From Chloroflexota bacterium (lineage in GTDB: Bacteria; Chloroflexota; Anaerolineae; Anaerolineales; Anaerolineaceae), in assembly GCA_016838895.1 (NCBI GenBank), contig JAEKNU010000002.1, positions 62,001-126,000 on the forward strand: DNA of 64,000 nt, read 5' to 3'. Positions 8,907 to 18,509 of this stretch are shown here, in pieces (position 1 is the stretch's first letter; every line of letters starts with the position of its first letter). The notes beneath the pieces are model-generated. The model saw only the letters and a list, made by a program, of their open reading frames with translations, was not told the origin of the DNA and ran no database searches. The position numbers and the translations under genes are program-made.

Positions 8907-11354
8907 TTACGTATTTTGATCTTCTTCGGAATCCTGCTCTTGTATCATATTTTCATCAAACAAAGTATCAATTAAATCGTTTTGTATTTCTTCATTAACG
9001 TTGTATTCATTGAGTTCTATATCAATAACATTATCTACCTCTAATTTGAAAGTTGAAATCATCTGGAAGAGATTTTCCGCCATATCTTTAAGTGTCGTGG
9101 AAGCCTGGGCTACATCAGATACTTGGGCTGTAATTTCTTCTGTTGAAGCACTGACTTCCTCAACTGAAGCACTGTTTTCTTCTGATACACTGGCAATGCT
9201 TTCGACTGAAATTCGCAGGCTTTCTGAGCTAGTCGTCATTTCCTGGGTAGCAGCTGTATTTTCTTCAACAACAGCAGATACGTTATCAACCGCATTCACC
9301 ATATCATTGGCCGCAGAGAGCATCAATACAGCAGCCTGGTCGACTTCATCGGCTTGCATACTGACTGTTTCTACTGAATCGAGTATGTCTTTCAATGCTG
9401 TGTTTGCGCCGCCAGCTTTGTTAACCCCGTCTTCTACCTGTGACGAAGTTGTTTCCATAGCATGAATGGCTTCGCTGACAGAATATTGAATGGATTTTAT
9501 TAATACTGAAATTTCTTTGGTCGCTGCACCGGATCGTTCAGCTAATTTACGAACTTCATCTGCTACTACAGAAAATCCTTTTCCATGTTCACCTGCGCGA
9601 GCTGCTTCGATGGCAGCATTCAAAGCCAATAAATTTGTTTGACTGGCAATATCTTCGATGGTTTCCAAAATAACGCCAATCTGTTTGGACCGTTCGCCCA
9701 TTTCCTGCACTTTGTTTACCGATTGTTGAACGGTTTTTTGAATTGTTTCCATACCATGAATCGTTTCAGCTACCTGTGTGGAACCGTTTCTGGAGAGGGA
9801 AGCTGCCTTTTCACTATTTTGGGTAACCGTTTTGATGTTTTCAGTAACCCGTTGGATGGACTGACTCATGTTGTTGCTCAACATTGAAATGTCATTGATA
9901 GATTCAGCCTGCTGTTGGGCACCTTTTGCAACGCCATCAATAGCACGGGAGAGATCTTCAACCGCAGAGGCTGTTGTGGTGACACTTTGTGTTTGTTGGG
10001 TAATGCCGGAGGCAACCTGTTGAATGGTCATTGCAATCTGGTTTGTCGCCTCTCCGGCTTGATTGGATGAGGTTGCCAATTCATCGGAAGCGTGTTTAAT
10101 GTCTTCTGCGTTTAACCGCACGGCTCCAACCAATTCTCGTAAACTGGTTGACATATCTGCAAAAGACGAACCGGTTTCTTTTAGTCGGGCGATGATACTG
10201 TTAAATGCGGTTCCCATTTTTCCTATTTCGTCATTGGAAGTGATGATCAATGGTGAAGTATGAATATCTAATTGACGGGTAAGATCACCCTGAGATAGAT
10301 AGCGCATCTCATCAAGTAGTGATTGCAAATCCTGATTCGCAACTTGTTCTGAAATATCCATAACAGCTTTTAGTGGACGCACGATGCTTGATGCCAGCAG
10401 AAGACTGATAATCAAGGAAAAAAATGTCGCCAGAATAGAGGCAACAATGATTGTAAATTTTGTGTTGGCAACCGTTTTTTTACTGAGCAATCCTGCTGCG
10501 TCGAAATCCTGTTGTACATCCACAGACATGGCTTTGGCTGTATCCTGCATATTTGTATGAAGGTTTATCAGATCGATTTCTTCCAGCGTATTTTGTGTGC
10601 GGTAGCCTACCAACATACCTTCAACACTATTGTTATAGTTGGTTATTGCACTTCTGGCCTTTTGAGCAGCGTCAATTAATTCCTCCTCTTCAAGGATTGT
10701 CTCAAGGCTGGTCAGGTTACTCATCGCTTGTTTGTTATAATCATCCACCATGGCTGCCCAATCTTCATTTCCAGTCTGTAGATATTTGTAAGTGTTATAT
10801 TGCATATTGGTAAATGCAGAAAGAATATCGACACTGTAATTTCCGGCAAGTGAGTTCTCATTTATGCGGGATTCTTTCAAGATACTTTGAATTTGGTTCG
10901 TTCCATATGGGCCAACAATTTCCAGGGTTTGATTGACAGTATCATTTCTTTGCTGAAGAATTTCAACAATATCTGCAAAGACTGCTTTCACGATACTCAA
11001 ATGTTGAGAAATTGATGCTATGTTTTTTTTGCGAGTATCACTATCGGAAAATTCTGATGCGCTCATCAGATTTGATTCAAATGCACTAACGTGTTCGGTA
11101 AATACATCCAGATCAGATTGTTTTTGGTAGATTATATATTGATTGATATCAATTTGTAGTTGCAGCGTATCCCCATGAATTTGCTCTGCATATCGCTGCT
11201 CAACAGCCAGTTTCTGTGATAGATTTTCAACAGTTTCATTGATTTCAGCAATTCGAAATATGGATAAAATACTGATTCCGATTAATGATACAACACCAAT
11301 AAGAACGGAGGCAATAATCTTACCTCCTACGGGAGTGCGGTTTATTATATGCAA
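8907..11354 (-). CDS. Methyl-accepting chemotaxis protein
   Basis: An 815-residue transmembrane chemoreceptor. A first membrane helix lies at about 12-34, a largely helical extracytoplasmic sensor domain follows, and a second helix (about 300-325) leads to a HAMP region. The cytoplasmic hairpin carries the highly conserved tip ([20 protein letters not shown]) and long methylation helices. The tail is acidic (EEDQNT) without a CheR-binding pentapeptide. The ligand is unknown. The start appears to be a TTG at 11354, because AGGAG (11362-11366) is placed seven bases upstream and no ATG occurs nearby. Confidence 0.92.
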   Translation of the reverse strand: MHIINRTPVGGKIIASVLIGVVSLIGISILSIFRIAEINETVENLSQKLAVEQRYAEQIHGDTLQLQIDINQYIIYQKQSDLDVFTEHVSAFESNLMSASEFSDSDTRKKNIASISQHLSIVKAVFADIVEILQQRNDTVNQTLEIVGPYGTNQIQSILKESRINENSLAGNYSVDILSAFTNMQYNTYKYLQTGNEDWAAMVDDYNKQAMSNLTSLETILEEEELIDAAQKARSAITNYNNSVEGMLVGYRTQNTLEEIDLINLHTNMQDTAKAMSVDVQQDFDAAGLLSKKTVANTKFTIIVASILATFFSLIISLLLASSIVRPLKAVMDISEQVANQDLQSLLDEMRYLSQGDLTRQLDIHTSPLIITSNDEIGKMGTAFNSIIARLKETGSSFADMSTSLRELVGAVRLNAEDIKHASDELATSSNQAGEATNQIAMTIQQVASGITQQTQSVTTTASAVEDLSRAIDGVAKGAQQQAESINDISMLSNNMSQSIQRVTENIKTVTQNSEKAASLSRNGSTQVAETIHGMETIQKTVQQSVNKVQEMGERSKQIGVILETIEDIASQTNLLALNAAIEAARAGEHGKGFSVVADEVRKLAERSGAATKEISVLIKSIQYSVSEAIHAMETTSSQVEDGVNKAGGANTALKDILDSVETVSMQADEVDQAAVLMLSAANDMVNAVDNVSAVVEENTAATQEMTTSSESLRISVESIASVSEENSASVEEVSASTEEITAQVSDVAQASTTLKDMAENLFQMISTFKLEVDNVIDIELNEYNVNEEIQNDLIDTLFDENMIQEQDSEEDQNT

Positions 11355-11654
11355 AATATATCTCCTATGCCAGGCGTTTTAAAAACACCCTACAGTTCAA
11401 TGTTTTTTCTCTCAAGTGAGAGATTTTCTTTTAATTGTATAAACCGGTAATATTCATTAAATATGACCAATATCCCCCCCATAACACCGATAAAAGTGAA
11501 GGTAGATATATAAAATATCCTTATTTAGGATATAGGTATTGCTATCCTTTTTGCATAAAAGAAAAATAAAAATTTGTAAATTAGTAAAAAATGGGTAATA
11601 AATCAGTATTAATGGTTTTTATAATGTGTTCCAAAAGTATCAAACTGCCAATAA
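11355..11654. other. Intergenic region upstream of the chemoreceptor
   Basis: About 300 bases without a gene. It is AT-rich and contains a perfect short palindrome (TCTCTCA, two bases, TGAGAGA at 11408-11423) that could be a regulator site for the chemoreceptor on the minus strand. No clear sigma-28 or sigma-70 promoter was found. Confidence 0.4.
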
Positions 11655-11691
11655 AAAAAACCGGATTAGCACTTTGCTAATCCGGTTTTTT
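11655..11691 (-). terminator. Terminator of the asd operon
   Basis: A 16-base stem (11655-11670 with 11676-11691) with an ACTTT loop and A/T tracts at both ends lies 20 bases after the asd stop codon. Confidence 0.85.
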
Positions 11692-11710
11692 CTATGTTTA
11701 TTTTTAAGCG

Positions 11711-12763
11711 TTAACTGAGATAACCCATTTTAGTTAGTAATTCAGCATTGTACACTGACCCGCCAGCAGCACCACGAATGGTGTTATGGCTGCAAATCAC
11801 CATTTTAACATCAAAGATTGGGTCTTCACGTAAGCGACCTACTACCGTTGTCATACCTTTGCCGGTCATGCGATCCATACGTGGCTGAGGACGATTATCC
11901 TCGTTGCGATAGAGCAGTACGGGCCGTGGTGTTGAAGGTAAATCTCTGCAAATCTCAGGCGCCTGATAGCTGCGAATGGCTTCAATAGCTTCCGCTACGC
12001 TGGGCTTTTTTTTCAGGGCAAGGGAAGCACAGACGGTATGTCCATCGGTTATACCAACCCGATTGGTATGTGCTGAAATCGGAAAATCAGCGAAATCAAT
12101 TTTATTACCATTGATTGTGCCTAGCATTTTCAATGGTTCTGTCTGCACTTTATGCTCTTCACCGCCGATGAACGGAATCAGATTGTCAATAACATCCATG
12201 GAAGGAACACCGGGAAAACCGGCTCCTGAAAGTGCCTGCATGGATACAACAAACGCTTTATCAATGCCAAATGCATCCAGCATGGCTTTGAAGGCAACGG
12301 TGATGCCGGTACTGGTACAGTTGGAATTGGTTACTATGCCGCCTTTCCAGCCGCGTTGGCTGCGTTGAACTTCAACCAGTTTGGCATGCTCGGCATTGGC
12401 TTCGGGAATTAGAATAGGAACATCATCTGCCATACGAAAAGCCGAGGCATTGGAACAAACCATGCTGCCTTTGGCTGCAAAATCTGCTTCTACGGTTTTG
12501 GCAATATCTGTAGGAAGGGCTGAGAAGACTAAGGGTTGGTCGACCTTTGCTGGATCGGTTGGGGAAACCACAATGTCTTTTGCCCATTCCGGCATAGGAT
12601 CAGTCAATAACCAGCGGCAAGTCTCTCCATAGCGAGTACCAATCGTCCTTTCAGAACCTGTTAAACAAACAACGTCAAACCAGGGATGTTGGTCAAGCAA
12701 TTGGACAAATCGCTGTCCAACACTGCCTGTTGCACCTAAAATTGCGGCTGGAATTTTTTTCAT
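11711..12763 (-). CDS. asd: Aspartate-semialdehyde dehydrogenase
   Basis: A 350-residue enzyme that reduces aspartyl phosphate to aspartate semialdehyde with NADPH, the second step toward lysine, threonine and methionine. The N-terminal nucleotide loop GATGSVGQRF is at residues 8-17. The nucleophilic cysteine is in TNSNCTSTG near residue 150, and the HTNRVGITDGH segment carries the catalytic His. The overall sequence fits the fungal/archaeal branch of the family. The ATG at 12763 is preferred to that at 12769, because the GGAG site then lies nine rather than three bases away. It lies directly after aspartate kinase, which makes its substrate. Confidence 0.9.
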   Translation of the reverse strand: MKKIPAAILGATGSVGQRFVQLLDQHPWFDVVCLTGSERTIGTRYGETCRWLLTDPMPEWAKDIVVSPTDPAKVDQPLVFSALPTDIAKTVEADFAAKGSMVCSNASAFRMADDVPILIPEANAEHAKLVEVQRSQRGWKGGIVTNSNCTSTGITVAFKAMLDAFGIDKAFVVSMQALSGAGFPGVPSMDVIDNLIPFIGGEEHKVQTEPLKMLGTINGNKIDFADFPISAHTNRVGITDGHTVCASLALKKKPSVAEAIEAIRSYQAPEICRDLPSTPRPVLLYRNEDNRPQPRMDRMTGKGMTTVVGRLREDPIFDVKMVICSHNTIRGAAGGSVYNAELLTKMGYLS

Positions 12764-12786
12764 GATCATTTACTCCGTCAAAAAAG

Positions 12787-14217
12787 TTAATCGTCCAGGA
12801 TTAGCGCGTGAATCGCTACCAGGGCGGATTTCAAATCTTTCTCGGCTACTACAAAGCTGATGGATACTTCAGATGAGCCCTGGGCAATGGCCATTACATT
12901 GACCTTTGCATTACCAAGCGCACTGAACACCATACCAGAAATTCCTGCAGTCTGAGCCATGCCTGCACCGACAGTGGTAACAATTGCTACAGAATCAATT
13001 TTGAGGATACCGTCAATATCCCGGTGGCGGATTTCTCTGGCAAATGTTTTTTCCAAAGCAGCCATGACTGTTGCGGATGATTCTTGTGGGACAGCAAATG
13101 TGATGGTTTGCTCGGATGAGGATTGTGTAATCATGGGGACGCTGGTGCCCGTTTCTGCTACAGCACTAAACGTTCGCGCTGCTACACCGGGTACGCCTAG
13201 CATACCGCGCCCTTCAATGCTCATTAAATCCAGATTGGGAATGGCAGTTACCGCTTTAATTGTGCCTTTGCGGATATCACGCGTTTCCAATAATCGGGTG
13301 CCTGGATGCTGCGGGTTAAAGGTGTTGCACACACGTAATCCGATATTGGATTCTATAATCGGGCGAATAGTTTTAGGGTGCAGGACTTTCGCCCCGTAAT
13401 AGGCTAACTCAGCGACTTCCCGGAAGGTCAGTTCTGGGATGGTGACAGCATCTTTAACCAGACGCGGATCGGCGCTCATTACGCCGTCAACATCTGTCCA
13501 GATCCAGACTTCATTTGCATTTAAAACAGAAGATAAAATCGCAGCAGAATAATCACTGCCACCCCGACCCAGGGTGGTGATCACACCATCCGGAGTACCA
13601 CCGATGAAGCCAGTGATCACGGGCGTGTAATTTTCAGCAAAGAGAGGTTGAATGATTTCATCAGCGCGTGCTTTGGTGGCTACAAAATCTGGAAGTGCAT
13701 TTTGGAAAGTATCATCTGTTACAATGATCCGGGAAGAATCAATAAAGCAGGTCTTTATTTGTGTCGATTCAAGCACAGCCGATAAAACGCGCACTGCAAG
13801 CCTTTCACCGGTGGATGCAACCACATCACAGGAACGGGGTGATGCTTCACTCAGGATACTAATGGCTTTACATGTTTCCTGCAATTCAAGCAGGATGGTT
13901 TCAATTTCCTGAATGGTTTGCTGCTTGCGTGTATCTGGTAAGGATATGGCATCCAATACAGCCAGATGCCGCTCGCGGAGTTCCTGAATGGCGTTTTTAA
14001 CCTGTTCGCGATTCCCATCAATGGCGGTATTCACCAGTTTGAGCAGGGAATTGGTAACACCTGCCATAGCCGAGGTAACGACTGCGACATATTTCCATTT
14101 TTTCCTGGCGTCTTGGACAATACTGGCAACCTGAAGCATGACTTCAACACTTCCCACGGAAGTTCCACCAAATTTCATGATCAATGTATTTGTTGAAGCG
14201 CCTTTCGCTATGTTCAT
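12787..14217 (-). CDS. Aspartate kinase
   Basis: A 476-residue monofunctional aspartokinase that phosphorylates aspartate, the entry to the lysine/threonine/methionine pathway. The N-terminal KFGGTSVGS motif is at residues 15-23. FIGGTPDGVITTLGRGG followed by SDYSA marks the catalytic core, and two ACT domains fill the C-terminal third (about 320-476), so feedback control by lysine or threonine is likely. No strong ribosome binding site precedes the ATG at 14217; an internal ATG at residue 14 would remove residues before the KFGG motif and is not better supported. The gene is followed 20 bases later by asd. Whether it is the lysC or thrA type cannot be decided. Confidence 0.92.
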   Translation of the reverse strand: MNIAKGASTNTLIMKFGGTSVGSVEVMLQVASIVQDARKKWKYVAVVTSAMAGVTNSLLKLVNTAIDGNREQVKNAIQELRERHLAVLDAISLPDTRKQQTIQEIETILLELQETCKAISILSEASPRSCDVVASTGERLAVRVLSAVLESTQIKTCFIDSSRIIVTDDTFQNALPDFVATKARADEIIQPLFAENYTPVITGFIGGTPDGVITTLGRGGSDYSAAILSSVLNANEVWIWTDVDGVMSADPRLVKDAVTIPELTFREVAELAYYGAKVLHPKTIRPIIESNIGLRVCNTFNPQHPGTRLLETRDIRKGTIKAVTAIPNLDLMSIEGRGMLGVPGVAARTFSAVAETGTSVPMITQSSSEQTITFAVPQESSATVMAALEKTFAREIRHRDIDGILKIDSVAIVTTVGAGMAQTAGISGMVFSALGNAKVNVMAIAQGSSEVSISFVVAEKDLKSALVAIHALILDD

Positions 14218-14378
14218 GTGAGTACTCAGTTTGAGGTTTAAGAATATTGTTCAAAAATAATCAGGTTATTATAAACTATTTTATCAGATGATTTGTTTGA
14301 ATTAGCCCATAGCTGAACATTATTCGTTATAATTGAGCCTTAGAACCCATACCATTGGGAAACACAGGAATCAGAACC

Positions 14379-15689
14379 ATGGAATCATCAAACAAGCAAA
14401 ACGAAAAAGAACAGACAGAAAATAGTACACCAGCAGCAGATCGTGATATTGTGGATTCTATATTACATTGGATGGCTGCAATTGTTGGTATCTTATGCCT
14501 GTTATTGATTGCCTGGCTATATCGCCCCTGGATTTATGATTGGGTAACGCCGGATCCTACGGTTACGCCTACTGTAGCAACATCAACCCCGATGAATACC
14601 ACTACACCGGCACCTACCCGAACACCAGAGCCGAGTATTACCCCAACACCCAGCCCCATCCCGTTGCCAACCTCGATTTATCATTGGCCTGAGCATGAAA
14701 CGATTGATCCGCTGCCGCCAGGATTTGTAAGTGAGCCGATAATTTTAAATGAAAGTAATGCACTGGTTTCTCCTGATTTATCGAATCCGCAGTGGATTCC
14801 ATCCTCACAGATTTCATCACAATTGGGCTACAACTTTTCTGAAGAATATCATGCCACATTTGGACCTGGTGCCATCACCTGGCAAATGGATACCGCGTTG
14901 CCTGCTGGATATTATGAGATATTTATTCTTGATACAGTATTCAGCTCGGCTGGCACTTTGGATTTCCAGGTGAAATCCGGTGATACACCGTTGGCAGCAT
15001 TGACGGATACGCAAAGGGTGTTATATCGATCCAGCCAGGGCGAAACAGCCCAAGCTCAGGATATGTGGCAAAGTATTGGTGTTTATCAGGTTCCGGAGAA
15101 CAATCTTTTGGCAATTTCCACGCAGTGGGAGGCACGGGATGAGTACACTATCGTTGCTATTGATCGTGTGTTGATCAGTCATTTACCAGATGATACGGGT
15201 GAATTGTTGCAAACATTGCCGCAAAGTCTGGGGACGTATATTTTAGATGATGAAGGCGCCAAGATTGAATCGGATACCTATCCGGTTGCTCTGACCGATA
15301 ACCGTTCCTGGGGAGCCAAATCAACGGTGTTGATTAACCCCAATTATCAAACCAAAGTAACCTGGGAATATCCTGATCTGATTCCTTTAGGTACATATGA
15401 GATAGCCGTGTTTGTGCCGGAATTAAACGGCAATGCTGAAGTAAATTATCAACTTTATGCAAATGGACAATTGATCAGTCATGATCAGTTGGAAGAGTCC
15501 ATCTCAGTGGTGCAAAGCCAATATCAGGGAGGTTGGTTCTCGTTGGGTGAGTGGACAGTGCCGTTGTACTTTAGCTATCCTGTAGAGCTGAAATTGGAGA
15601 TGGGCGTCAATGAGGATTCATTGGGTGAAGTTGCTGTTGATGCAGCGGCTTTCATTCTGAAATCCATGCCCGAAATATTGCCGCAATAG
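14379..15689 (+). CDS. Membrane-anchored extracellular protein with Pro/Thr linker and two beta-sandwich modules
   Basis: A 436-residue protein. A hydrophilic N-terminus of about 30 residues precedes one membrane helix (about 29-50), then a linker of about 45 residues rich in Pro and Thr (repeats such as TPTP and TPEPS), then two similar modules of roughly 130 residues. Each module has the pattern of aromatic-rich strands ending in AGYYEIFILD or LGTYEIAVFV, which resembles golvesin/xanthan-lyase type sugar-binding sandwiches; this is an inference. It is probably displayed on the cell surface. The ATG at 14379 has AGGA nine bases upstream, better than the upstream TTG at 14355. No catalytic motif was seen. 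Confidence 0.7.
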   Translation: MESSNKQNEKEQTENSTPAADRDIVDSILHWMAAIVGILCLLLIAWLYRPWIYDWVTPDPTVTPTVATSTPMNTTTPAPTRTPEPSITPTPSPIPLPTSIYHWPEHETIDPLPPGFVSEPIILNESNALVSPDLSNPQWIPSSQISSQLGYNFSEEYHATFGPGAITWQMDTALPAGYYEIFILDTVFSSAGTLDFQVKSGDTPLAALTDTQRVLYRSSQGETAQAQDMWQSIGVYQVPENNLLAISTQWEARDEYTIVAIDRVLISHLPDDTGELLQTLPQSLGTYILDDEGAKIESDTYPVALTDNRSWGAKSTVLINPNYQTKVTWEYPDLIPLGTYEIAVFVPELNGNAEVNYQLYANGQLISHDQLEESISVVQSQYQGGWFSLGEWTVPLYFSYPVELKLEMGVNEDSLGEVAVDAAAFILKSMPEILPQ

Positions 15690-15707
15690 TCGTTCGAATG
15701 TAAACAT

Positions 15708-15744
15708 AAAACTGCCAGATAGCAACAAATCTGGCAGTTTTTTT
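15708..15744. terminator. Bidirectional terminator
   Basis: ACTGCCAGAT (15711-15720) pairs with ATCTGGCAGT (15729-15738), with A and T tracts on the two sides, between two convergent genes. Confidence 0.88.
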
Positions 15745-15762
15745 GTGTAATTTATGCGTTAG

Positions 15763-17112
15763 TTATTGTGGCAATTGCCAGACATGAATCACTGATTTCG
15801 CGTCATCTGCCAGACGCTCAACCAAATAGAGCAAACCGTGTTCGCGATCATAAGCAATGTCGGCAACCAGATCCACTTTGTAACGAAGTACATCCGTTTG
15901 AGGGTCATATAAGAATTCTGTCAGGTCAAATACGGCATAGGGCTGCGGCATATAAGGCATTAATTCACCTTGGGCAACTGCGGCCAGGTCCTCGGGATTG
16001 TAGAAAATCATTTGGGCTTGATATGCCGAAGCCCAATATCCGCGATTGTCATATGGATATTCCGGAACGTCCGGGCAGGCGGGTGTATCTGCATCTGCGC
16101 AGTCGTAATTCCATTCTATGCCGTTTGCAAAACCATACCAGGAAGACTCCATGGCTTTTGTGCCAACGAAGATTAGCGCAGATTGGTTGTCTGTCGTCAA
16201 CCAGGCACCACCCATCCAGTGGTCAGCCAGCATATAGCCATCCATCTGCATACTATCATCCGTTTCTATTACAGCGTCACCGGGTTGTTGCAATCCATAT
16301 AGCAGCAGTGGTATCAGGGGTTCACTGTCAATACGCTCTGCATTCATGGCATATAAAGCAGGACCATACCCCGACCAGACGCCCTCACGAAAGCGTCCGG
16401 TTGCTACTGTGGCAGCGGGTGTATAAGCGGCTGACCAATTTTCCGGAATGCTAAATAGATAATCATTGCTGGTGTAATTCGAGATACCGTCCAAAACCCA
16501 GGGGCCCTGGGTTTGTGGTTTGTTCAGATTCAATGAACTGTACCCATGCGAGGCTTCAAATTCCTGCATATGTTGTCCATAGCAAAAATACAACCGCTCT
16601 CCGATCACCTCTAATCCAACTACTGGTAATGACAGGTTTTCATTGATATGGCCTTTAGAAATATCATTGAAAGGTTGCATGGTTTCAGCAGTATTGAGGT
16701 CTTCCAGATTGCGGGAATCAACCGGTGCAGGAATACTGATCTCCGATACTTGCATTTGGTGATCGTGTCCTACGCCGAAGAGTGAACCTTGAAATCCGTC
16801 GTCGCTGCTATGCGGGTCACCAGCTGGGTTGTACGCCAGAGCCTGCCCACTGTACTCCCAATTGGATGAACCAGTGGTATCCGGAAGGCGGAATGCACCC
16901 AGATAAGTTAGATCTTCCGGAAAAAGCAATTCGGCTGCATTTGGTGCTGGAGCCCTGGTGGGGGCGGTGCCTTGTGTTGGATGGACAACTGCGATGGCTG
17001 CTTCTTCCGCGGGCATTTCATCCTCAATGGAATTGTTGCCTCCCGGAAGACTGCAAGATAAAATGAGTACCATTAAAAGGAGAAGGTATCGTGGTTGATG
17101 ATTTCTGAACAT
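15763..17112 (-). CDS. Exported lipoprotein, probable beta-propeller, function unknown
   Basis: A 449-residue protein with a lipoprotein signal peptide; the lipidated residue should be Cys20 (LILSC). After a short Pro/Ala-rich linker it begins LTYLGAFRLPD, an opening also seen in large secreted propeller-like proteins. Repeated aromatic and DG motifs fit a propeller, but the fold is not certain. Cysteines at the pair CADADTPAC may form a disulfide. AAGGAG eight bases before the ATG supports the start. It is convergent with the beta-sandwich protein and upstream of the disaccharide locus, but separated from it by a terminator. Confidence 0.65.
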   Translation of the reverse strand: MFRNHQPRYLLLLMVLILSCSLPGGNNSIEDEMPAEEAAIAVVHPTQGTAPTRAPAPNAAELLFPEDLTYLGAFRLPDTTGSSNWEYSGQALAYNPAGDPHSSDDGFQGSLFGVGHDHQMQVSEISIPAPVDSRNLEDLNTAETMQPFNDISKGHINENLSLPVVGLEVIGERLYFCYGQHMQEFEASHGYSSLNLNKPQTQGPWVLDGISNYTSNDYLFSIPENWSAAYTPAATVATGRFREGVWSGYGPALYAMNAERIDSEPLIPLLLYGLQQPGDAVIETDDSMQMDGYMLADHWMGGAWLTTDNQSALIFVGTKAMESSWYGFANGIEWNYDCADADTPACPDVPEYPYDNRGYWASAYQAQMIFYNPEDLAAVAQGELMPYMPQPYAVFDLTEFLYDPQTDVLRYKVDLVADIAYDREHGLLYLVERLADDAKSVIHVWQLPQ

Positions 17113-17158
17113 TTTACAAACTCCTTGTCTTGTGATCTGAGTTGATCATGTTTTAATT

Positions 17159-17190
17159 AAAAAAACCGGCAATGTGTTGGTTGCCGGTTT
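17159..17190 (-). terminator. Terminator of the disaccharide locus
   Basis: AAACCGGCAA (17163-17172) pairs with TTGCCGGTTT (17181-17190). The minus strand then runs into a T tract. Confidence 0.85.
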
Positions 17191-17197
17191 ATGCTTG

Positions 17198-18478
17198 CTA
17201 CATCTCTTTTCCTTTTCGCGAGTTATCGAAGACACTCAATATTCTACGAGCAATTCCCGTCCAACCAAAATTTCGGCGGGCAAAACGGGCACCTTCAACG
17301 GACATCTCGCTTAACAGATTTTCATGCAATAAAGGAATGGCCATCATCGTACCAAATTCTATAGGACGGTTGGGGTCAGCATAAAGGGCATGATAACCAT
17401 AGCGAATTAATTCAGCCAGACCGCCGTGTATTGTAATCACTGTGGGGGTACCGCATGCCATGGCTTCAATGGCAACCATACCAAAGGGTTCGTATCTTGA
17501 AGGCATGGCAAATACAGCAGCCGCCCGATAGTAACGGACCAGCTCTTCTTCACTGACATAACCAATCCATTTTATCTGGTCCATGACACCTAATTCTTCA
17601 GCAAGGATTTTTAATTCGTCCACCCCTTTATCATCCTGCTGTGCTTCAGCGCCAATTGCAGCGATTAACCTGGCTTCAGGCACCAACTCAAATAAGGTAG
17701 GCAATGCTCGTATCAATAGATCATAGCCTTTGTTGGCTGCCATTCTCCCCAAAATGAGCACATCTTTCTCTTGAAATTCCAACTCTTTTTGTAAAGCGAT
17801 TTGATCCTGTTTGCGGATAGGCGAAAAGCGATTCTCGTTTATACCAGGTGGGATTACTTCGATGTGGCGATCCAGCACATTGTATTGTTCCTGCATGAAT
17901 TCATTTTGCTGTTCAGTGGTTGCAATAATTTTGTCACAGGATTGATATATCAGAAATTCTTTACGCACACGTTCATCGAAGCGGTATTTTTTCTCCATTT
18001 CCTTGGGCGTCATATCAACACCCATAGTAAGTTGTTTCCACAAGCCCAGGGAATGCGGGGTATGGATATGGGGGATACCCAATTCTTCACCAATTTTTTG
18101 ACCACTCCAGCCTGCATCCCAATAATGGGAATAGACCACGTCATAAGTGATCCCCCTTGAGCGCACAGCAGCAAAGAAATTTGTAATAAAATCTCCCAGA
18201 TAATCATGCATTTCCTCTTTTTGGATAAATTTCTTTCCACCAAAAGGGATGCGCCAGACGCGTAAATTTTCATTAATTTCATCAAATTCGGGTTGATCTT
18301 CAAAGCGGCGCGTAACCAGTTCAACCCTGCGCCCCAAGCGGCTAAAGCGCTTGGCTAATTCCAGTACATATACAACTTGTCCACCAGTATCAGGTTTGCC
18401 GAGCTCAGGCTCGGCTGCAACGTATCCGTGCAACGAGATCATTAAGATCGTATTCGAGTATCCTTCCATTGTATTCAT
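17198..18478 (-). CDS. GT4-family glycosyltransferase of the sucrose-phosphate synthase type
   Basis: A 426-residue retaining GT-B glycosyltransferase. The N-terminal half carries PDTGGQVVYVLELAKRF (about 29-45), SHYWDAGWSG and HTPHSLGLWK, which are marks of the sucrose/sucrose-phosphate synthase group and its mannosylfructose-phosphate synthase relatives. The C-terminal half has the E-x7-E signature in EPFGMVAIEA. It should transfer a sugar from a nucleotide donor to a sugar phosphate such as fructose 6-phosphate. Donor and acceptor cannot be read from sequence. AAGGAGG lies 10 bases before the ATG. It follows a phosphatase-hydrolase fusion by 31 bases, which supports a phosphorylated disaccharide product. 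Confidence 0.85.
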   Translation of the reverse strand: MNTMEGYSNTILMISLHGYVAAEPELGKPDTGGQVVYVLELAKRFSRLGRRVELVTRRFEDQPEFDEINENLRVWRIPFGGKKFIQKEEMHDYLGDFITNFFAAVRSRGITYDVVYSHYWDAGWSGQKIGEELGIPHIHTPHSLGLWKQLTMGVDMTPKEMEKKYRFDERVRKEFLIYQSCDKIIATTEQQNEFMQEQYNVLDRHIEVIPPGINENRFSPIRKQDQIALQKELEFQEKDVLILGRMAANKGYDLLIRALPTLFELVPEARLIAAIGAEAQQDDKGVDELKILAEELGVMDQIKWIGYVSEEELVRYYRAAAVFAMPSRYEPFGMVAIEAMACGTPTVITIHGGLAELIRYGYHALYADPNRPIEFGTMMAIPLLHENLLSEMSVEGARFARRNFGWTGIARRILSVFDNSRKGKEM

Positions 18479-18509
18479 ATCCCTCTTACCTCCTTTTCGT
18501 TATAAATCA

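Noticed and set aside
15768-16454. Open frame of 228 codons opposite the lipoprotein gene
   Set aside because: The minus-strand frame has a signal peptide, lipobox and good ribosome site; the plus-strand frame is rich in His, Arg and Cys without pattern.
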